DNA from: Planctomicrobium piriforme | GTDB lineage: Bacteria > Planctomycetota > Planctomycetia > Pirellulales > PNKZ01 | Direction: 5' to 3' | DNA: 19,290 nt | Assembly: GCA_945877965.1 (NCBI GenBank) | Contig: CAMCTH010000009.1 | Coordinates: forward strand, 1 to 19,290 | Shown: piece after piece, positions 15,469 to 19,290 of the stretch | How positions within the stretch are numbered: the stretch's first letter is position 1 | Layout: the number at the start of each line of letters is the position of its first letter | The notes under the pieces: model-generated | The model's input: only the letters and a program-made list of their open reading frames with translations | What the model was told of the DNA's origin: nothing | Database searches by the model: none | Position numbers and translations under genes: made by a program

Positions 15469-15932
15469 GGGGACACGATCACGAACGCCATATGCGCCGG
15501 GCCATCGCACTGACGGCCCACGTCCCCGATCGACCGTTCGCTACGGTAATTGTTGACGGTGTGACGGACCGGATCCTGGCCGAGGGTTGGAACAAGTCGG
15601 ACTACAACCCCATATTACACGGGGAGATCGACGCGATTAACTCGCTCGTAGCATCCTTAGCGCAAATCGAGGACCGTCGACTTGTCCTGTACTCAACGGC
15701 CGAACCGTGCCCGATGTGCCAGGGAGCCATTCTCTGGACGGGGATCGAAACGGTTGTTTTTGGTACGTCGATCCGATTCCTGTCTGACCTGGGTTGGCGG
15801 CAGATTGAAATTCCCGCCGATGAAGTTGCCCGCCGTAGTTCGGGCCTGCGGTGCAACGTCGTGGGCGGCGTCTTAGAAACGGAATGCAATCGCCTCTTTC
15901 GCCCCAAGCGTTCGCTCGATCAACCAAGGTGA
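15465..15932 (+). CDS. Cytidine-deaminase-fold zinc deaminase (nucleoside/guanine/pterin deaminase-like)
   Basis: 155 aa. It has HGEID (H52 zinc ligand, E54 proton shuttle) and PCPMCQGAI (C82 and C85 zinc ligands), the signature of CDA-fold deaminases near guanine deaminase and TadA. HGE instead of HAE is a known variant. Lengths and motifs do not distinguish base, nucleoside or pterin substrates. It is coupled by ATGA to the oxidase and lies in a run containing folE and a PTPS homologue, so deamination of a pterin or guanine-derived compound is an attractive inference. tRNA editing is less likely in this context. Confidence 0.9.
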   Translation: MRGHDHERHMRRAIALTAHVPDRPFATVIVDGVTDRILAEGWNKSDYNPILHGEIDAINSLVASLAQIEDRRLVLYSTAEPCPMCQGAILWTGIETVVFGTSIRFLSDLGWRQIEIPADEVARRSSGLRCNVVGGVLETECNRLFRPKRSLDQPR

Positions 15933-15997
15933 CCGCGCGACGCCGAACCAACAATCCAAGCTTCCTCCTTTCGCAGTCCTTCTCCCAGGGACGAATT

Positions 15998-17230
15998 ATG
16001 TCGCCCGCCGCCACGTCATCTCCGTCCGAAGCTGTCGCTTCCGTGCCTGATGCCGCAGGGCGATTCGGTTCATTCGGCGGTCGTTATGTCCCTGAGACGC
16101 TGACCCAAGCACTCGTACAACTGACGGCCGAGTACGAGGCCGCACGGCGCGATCCCAAGTTCGCGGCCGAGTTGGAATATCTGCTCAAGGACTATGTCGG
16201 CCGACCGAACCCGCTCTACTTCGCGGAACGGCTGACGAAGCAATGCGGCGGGGCCAAGATCTATCTCAAACGCGAAGATCTGAACCATACCGGCGCGCAC
16301 AAGATCAACAACACGCTCGGCCAGACGCTGCTCACGTTGCGGATGGGGAAGAAGCGGGTCATTGCCGAGACCGGGGCCGGCCAGCACGGCGTTGCCACGG
16401 CCAACGCCTGTGCCCGTTTTGGGCTGGAGTGCGTCGTCTACATGGGCGAGGAAGATATTCGCCGCCAAAAGCTCAACGTCTTCATTATGAAGATGCTCGG
16501 CGCGGAGGTGCGGCCCGTGACGACCGGCTCGCGGACGCTCCGCGATGCGATTAACGAAGCGATGCGCGATTGGATGGCGTCGGTGCAAACGACGCACTAC
16601 ATCATCGGTTCGGTCGTCGGCCCGCATCCATTCCCGATGATCGTGCGAGATTTTCAATCGGTCATCGGCCGCGAGACGATCGAGCAATCGCAGGCCCAGT
16701 TCGGGCGGCTGCCGAACGTCGTCGTCGCCTGTGTCGGCGGCGGCAGCAACGCGGCCGGCATGTTCTATCCGTTCGTCGAACACAAAGCGGTCGAGCTCGT
16801 CGGTGTGGAAGCCGGCGGGCGCAGCCCGAAGGCGGGCGATCACGCGGCCCCGCTCTCGCACGGTTCGCCGGGCGTGCTGCATGGTAGTTTTAGTTACGTC
16901 ATGCAAGACGAAGACGGTCAGACGTCAGACGTCCACAGCCTGTCGGCCGGCCTGGACTATCCGGGCGTCGGGCCCGAGCATAGTTATTGGAAGGACATGG
17001 GCCGCGTCCGTTACACCTACTGCGAAGACGGCGAGGCCCTGACGGCGTTTGATGCGATGGCCCGCAGCGAAGGCATTCTTCCCGCGCTGGAAAGCTCGCA
17101 CGCGATTGCGAAGGCGATGGAGATCGCCTCGAAGCGCGGGAAGGATGAGATCGTCGTTGCTTGTCTCTCGGGCCGCGGCGACAAGGATGCCTTCGAGGTG
17201 GCTCGGTTGAAGGGGATGTCGTTGGAATAA
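15998..17230 (+). CDS. trpB: Tryptophan synthase beta chain
   Basis: 410 aa from ATG at 15998 with GGGA upstream. It catalyses the PLP-dependent condensation of indole and L-serine to tryptophan. FGGRYVPETL, LNHTGAHKINN (PLP lysine K102), ETGAGQHG (catalytic E124), the phosphate-binding VGGGSNAAG and SAGLDYPGVGPEH are all present, and the length is normal for TrpB1. It lies 65 nt after the deaminase, but no trpA or trpF is nearby. I regard it as a housekeeping neighbour, possibly read through from the upstream genes. Its third codon positions look more GC-rich than those of the genes just before it. Confidence 0.97.
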   Translation: MSPAATSSPSEAVASVPDAAGRFGSFGGRYVPETLTQALVQLTAEYEAARRDPKFAAELEYLLKDYVGRPNPLYFAERLTKQCGGAKIYLKREDLNHTGAHKINNTLGQTLLTLRMGKKRVIAETGAGQHGVATANACARFGLECVVYMGEEDIRRQKLNVFIMKMLGAEVRPVTTGSRTLRDAINEAMRDWMASVQTTHYIIGSVVGPHPFPMIVRDFQSVIGRETIEQSQAQFGRLPNVVVACVGGGSNAAGMFYPFVEHKAVELVGVEAGGRSPKAGDHAAPLSHGSPGVLHGSFSYVMQDEDGQTSDVHSLSAGLDYPGVGPEHSYWKDMGRVRYTYCEDGEALTAFDAMARSEGILPALESSHAIAKAMEIASKRGKDEIVVACLSGRGDKDAFEVARLKGMSLE

Positions 17231-17868
17231 TCCGTTTACCGATCCTGTCCCTACTGCGGTGCTGTGCGTCACGACCTTCTGGACTTTTGTGCGCGAGTTC
17301 TCGCCACTTTAGCCCATGCCCGTCTCAGCTGGGGAGACCTGAGCCGTGGTTTCTCCGCGAGCTCGGCGTTTTAGCGCCGCTGTTTACCTCGAATTTCCCA
17401 AGCCGCGCGTACTCCGACCACGGACGGCTCGCGTTTTCACCCGGCCAAGCTCAGTTGAGGCACACAGTAGGCCGCACCTAAACCACCGCGCCACCTCTCG
17501 ACTCTACTGACACACTGCACGGCTGATTCGCAAAAGCCTGTCCAAGCCGGGAGGATGCTTACCGTTGCTGATTGGAGTCGTCTGGGGCGTCGCCCGGGCA
17601 ATCGCCTCATCACGTTGAGGGAAGGAGCTTAGCATGACCTGGGTTCCAGAGGGGAGTTCTGCGCGGCGCCAGTGCCTACGACTGCAAACAGTCGCTTCGG
17701 TCCTAAAATCCGGTCGTCGACGACGATGGAATCGAACTCAGGGCGGCACAAAATGCTAAAAATTCGTTCCCAGGGGGGACGCGTAGCTAAAATGGCGAGA
17801 GTTTGGAGCACGGATCGGTTCCAGGCTCAAGCCCTCTGGGAAATGTCGGATAACGTAGATTCTGCACC
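17231..17868. other. Non-coding region between trpB and the FMN dehydrogenase
   Basis: 638 bp with no open frame I can support. Small hairpins such as CGGCG-TTTTAG-CGCCG (17364-17379) occur, but none is a convincing terminator. A TAAAAT box lies near the downstream gene. I see no tRNA, repeat or transposon end. Confidence 0.6.
17788..17793 (+). promoter_or_regulatory. Putative -10 box upstream of the FMN dehydrogenase
   Basis: TAAAAT about 75 nt before the start codon at 17869. The -35 region (TTCCCA or similar near 17767) is poor, so support is weak. Confidence 0.25.
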
Positions 17869-19032
17869 ATGAAATCTCACTTCGACTCCGAATATCCATC
17901 TGTCGAACACCTGCGAGCGAGAGCCAAGTCGCGGATGCCGGGTTTCGCCTACGATTATCTCACGGCCGGATGTTTTTCGGAGATCAACTTGGCGCTGAAC
18001 AATAGCGACATTCGCAAAGTTCAGCTCAAACCTTGGTATCTGCGCGATTTCGAGGGAGCCGATCAAGCAACCGAACTGTTCGGCGAAACTTACGCAGCGC
18101 CCTTTGGGGTCGCGCCCGTGGGTTTACAAGGGCTCATGTGGCCGAAAGCATGTGAGTATCTGGCGCAGGCTGCCGTCGACCATAATCTCCCATTCACGCT
18201 GTCCACCGTCAGTACCGCCGGCATCGAAGAAATCGGGAAGATAACGGACGGCAAGTTCTGGTTTCAGCTTTACCATCCGGCACAGGATGAAATACGCGAC
18301 AAACTGCTGGAAAGAGCGTCGGAGGCGGGCTGCCGCACGCTCGTGATTTTGGCGGACACGCCCACCTTTGCTTATCGCCCCAAAGAGATCCGCAACGGCC
18401 TCTCGATTCCTCCGCGGATGACGTCTCGAAACATCGTCCAGATGTTCTTGAGTCCCTCTTGGGCGATGGGGCAACTACTCGCCGGCAAGCCTGAGTTTCA
18501 AACGATGAAACGCTACATCCCCAAAGGTCTCAACATGAAGCACCTGGGCTTGTTCATGAATAAGACCTTTTCGGGACGACTAACCGAAGCCAAGATCGCG
18601 CGGATTCGTGAAAAGTGGCGGGGCAACTTGGTCGTGAAAGGAATCGTCAATCCGGATGACGCCGAAATCGCCGTCAAGCATGGTGTGGATGGACTGATTG
18701 TTTCCAATCACGGTGGTCGACAGCTTGATCGCGGACAATCAACCATCGTTCCTTTGTACAAGCTCGTGCCGGAGTTCGGCAGCAAGTTGAAAATGATGAT
18801 CGACGGTGGCATGTACTCGGGAGCCGACATCGCGGCATGCCTGGCGTGTGGAGCCGACTTTGCGTTCATGGGACGCACTCCCATGTTTGGCGTGTGCGCC
18901 CTGGGCAGGTACGGTGGTCATCACACTTTTGAAATGCTCAAGAAGCAGCTGCAGCAGGTGATGGAACAGGTCGGTTGTGCCAGAGTACGTGACTTGCGTG
19001 ACCATCTGATTCCGGAAAGCGTCCCCATCTGA
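17869..19032 (+). CDS. FMN-dependent alpha-hydroxy-acid dehydrogenase/oxidase (LldD / glycolate oxidase family)
   Basis: 387 aa. It oxidises an L-2-hydroxy acid (lactate, glycolate or mandelate type) to the keto acid through FMN. The TIM-barrel family motifs are in order: FAYDYLTAGC (25-35), APFGVAPVG, LSTVSTAGIEEI (111-122), WFQLY (131-135), IRNGLSIPP (174-182), VVKGI (K257) and SNHGGRQLD with catalytic H281 and R284, then IDGGMYSGADI and the FMN-phosphate segment FAFMGR. It lacks a signal peptide. The usual DxPxxGRRxxDxRNG stretch reads DTPTFAYRPKEIRNG, so substrate choice may differ from lactate. It stands alone on the plus strand, with a group-II-intron-like element starting just after its stop. 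Confidence 0.93.
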   Translation: MKSHFDSEYPSVEHLRARAKSRMPGFAYDYLTAGCFSEINLALNNSDIRKVQLKPWYLRDFEGADQATELFGETYAAPFGVAPVGLQGLMWPKACEYLAQAAVDHNLPFTLSTVSTAGIEEIGKITDGKFWFQLYHPAQDEIRDKLLERASEAGCRTLVILADTPTFAYRPKEIRNGLSIPPRMTSRNIVQMFLSPSWAMGQLLAGKPEFQTMKRYIPKGLNMKHLGLFMNKTFSGRLTEAKIARIREKWRGNLVVKGIVNPDDAEIAVKHGVDGLIVSNHGGRQLDRGQSTIVPLYKLVPEFGSKLKMMIDGGMYSGADIAACLACGADFAFMGRTPMFGVCALGRYGGHHTFEMLKKQLQQVMEQVGCARVRDLRDHLIPESVPI

Positions 19033-19045
19033 CCATTCGCTTCCG

Positions 19046-19290
19046 GTGCGCTAGTCCACGTGCGCCGTGAAAGGTTTGTTGTTCCAACGGGTGCGAGTCC
19101 CGTCCCGGCAAAGGTCGTCCCGGCCGGGTGCTGCACTATTCGAGCGCCGTTAACACCAAGCAAACTGGCTGACGGCAATTCCCGGCTCGGTTCAGCTAGA
19201 ATGGCGAGCACTCGCGCACAAAACTCCAGAAGGTCGTGACACATAGCACGGATTGCCGTCAGGCAGTGTCATGTTGAAACCTTTTCGAGA
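19046..19290 (+). mobile_element. Probable 5' part of a group II intron (domain I), continuing beyond window
   Basis: GTGCG, the usual group II intron 5' end, occurs at 19046 and 19060. A dense set of complementary segments follows: ACGGG-TGCGAGT-CCCGT (19087-19103), CCCGGC/GCCGGG (19104-19109 with 19123-19128), GCGAG-CA-CTCGC (19204-19215) and a long-range 11-bp match CTGACGGCAAT with ATTGCCGTCAG (19169-19179 with 19252-19262). Segments such as GGGTGCGAGTCCC and GGTTCAGCTAGAATGGCGAG resemble, from memory, domain I of bacterial group II introns. The reverse transcriptase/maturase would lie past the right edge. The exact 5' boundary is uncertain. Another structured RNA is possible. Confidence 0.55.

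Noticed and set aside
15998..17230. trpB as a functional part of the pterin/regulator system
   Set aside because: It is a complete, canonical TrpB with its own spacer. Nothing in the sequence ties its function to the upstream genes beyond position.
17231..17868. A terminator, riboswitch or small RNA in the long gap behind trpB
   Set aside because: Only 5-bp hairpins without T runs or conserved cores are visible, which is not enough for a call.
19087..19103. A tRNA T-arm-like hairpin (ACGGG, 7-nt loop, CCCGT)
   Set aside because: The loop reads TGCGAGT, not TTC-type, and no matching acceptor stem, D arm or anticodon arm lies upstream. It fits better as part of the structured intron-like RNA.
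1..19290. CRISPR array, insertion sequence with transposase, phage or toxin-antitoxin genes
   Set aside because: No regularly spaced short repeats, no transposase or integrase motifs, and no typical toxin/antitoxin pair were seen on either strand.

Overview
The window looks like a Planctomycetes chromosome, probably related to Pirellulales. I base this on moderately high GC, a large type I PKS with a fatty-acyl-AMP-ligase loading module, a divergent sigma-70 factor, and a CsrA gene set among small membrane-protein genes. The assignment is by family resemblance only, because no rRNA or other phylogenetic marker is present.

Layout. (1) Positions 1-7455, minus strand: one continuous open frame of 2485 codons that runs off the left edge. 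It encodes FAAL-ACP-KS-AT-DH-(structural KR-like linker)-ER, and the ER is cut by the window end. (2) Positions 7456-8055 are non-coding. They hold the PKS promoter and a 149-bp tandem duplication that also forms the 3' end of the next gene. (3) Positions 8056-9265, minus strand: a MerR/CarH-LitR-type regulator followed by a short membrane protein that appears C-terminally truncated. (4) Positions 9266-9576: a divergent control region with three near-identical 20-bp elements. One lies next to the regulator start, and two bracket a promoter reading toward the fasciclin gene. (5) Positions 9577-15932, plus strand: a compact gene train. It encodes a secreted FAS1 (fasciclin) protein, a divergent sigma-70 factor, two overlapping mini-membrane proteins (60 and 34 aa), CsrA, a four-helix membrane protein, GTP cyclohydrolase I (FolE), a QueD/PTPS-like pterin synthase, an SRPBCC protein, a flavin amine-oxidase-like protein and a CDA-fold deaminase. 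The last three genes overlap by ATGA. (6) Positions 15998-17230: trpB. (7) Positions 17231-17868: a 638-bp stretch with no gene I can support. (8) Positions 17869-19032: an FMN-dependent alpha-hydroxy-acid dehydrogenase. (9) From about 19046 to the right edge: a highly structured RNA-like segment that I read as the 5' part of a group II intron.

The most interesting unit is regions 3-5. CarH/LitR-type regulators, FolE, SRPBCC proteins and flavin oxidoreductases recur in bacterial light-response (photolyase) clusters. Here no photolyase is in the window, and the regulator lacks both histidines that normally contact cobalamin. The genes also include a sigma factor, CsrA, a secreted fasciclin and two consecutive pterin enzymes. 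I infer a stress- or light-linked regulon that makes and processes a pterin, controlled by a B12-independent CarH paralogue acting on the 20-bp elements. The individual family calls are well supported. The integrated function is a hypothesis.
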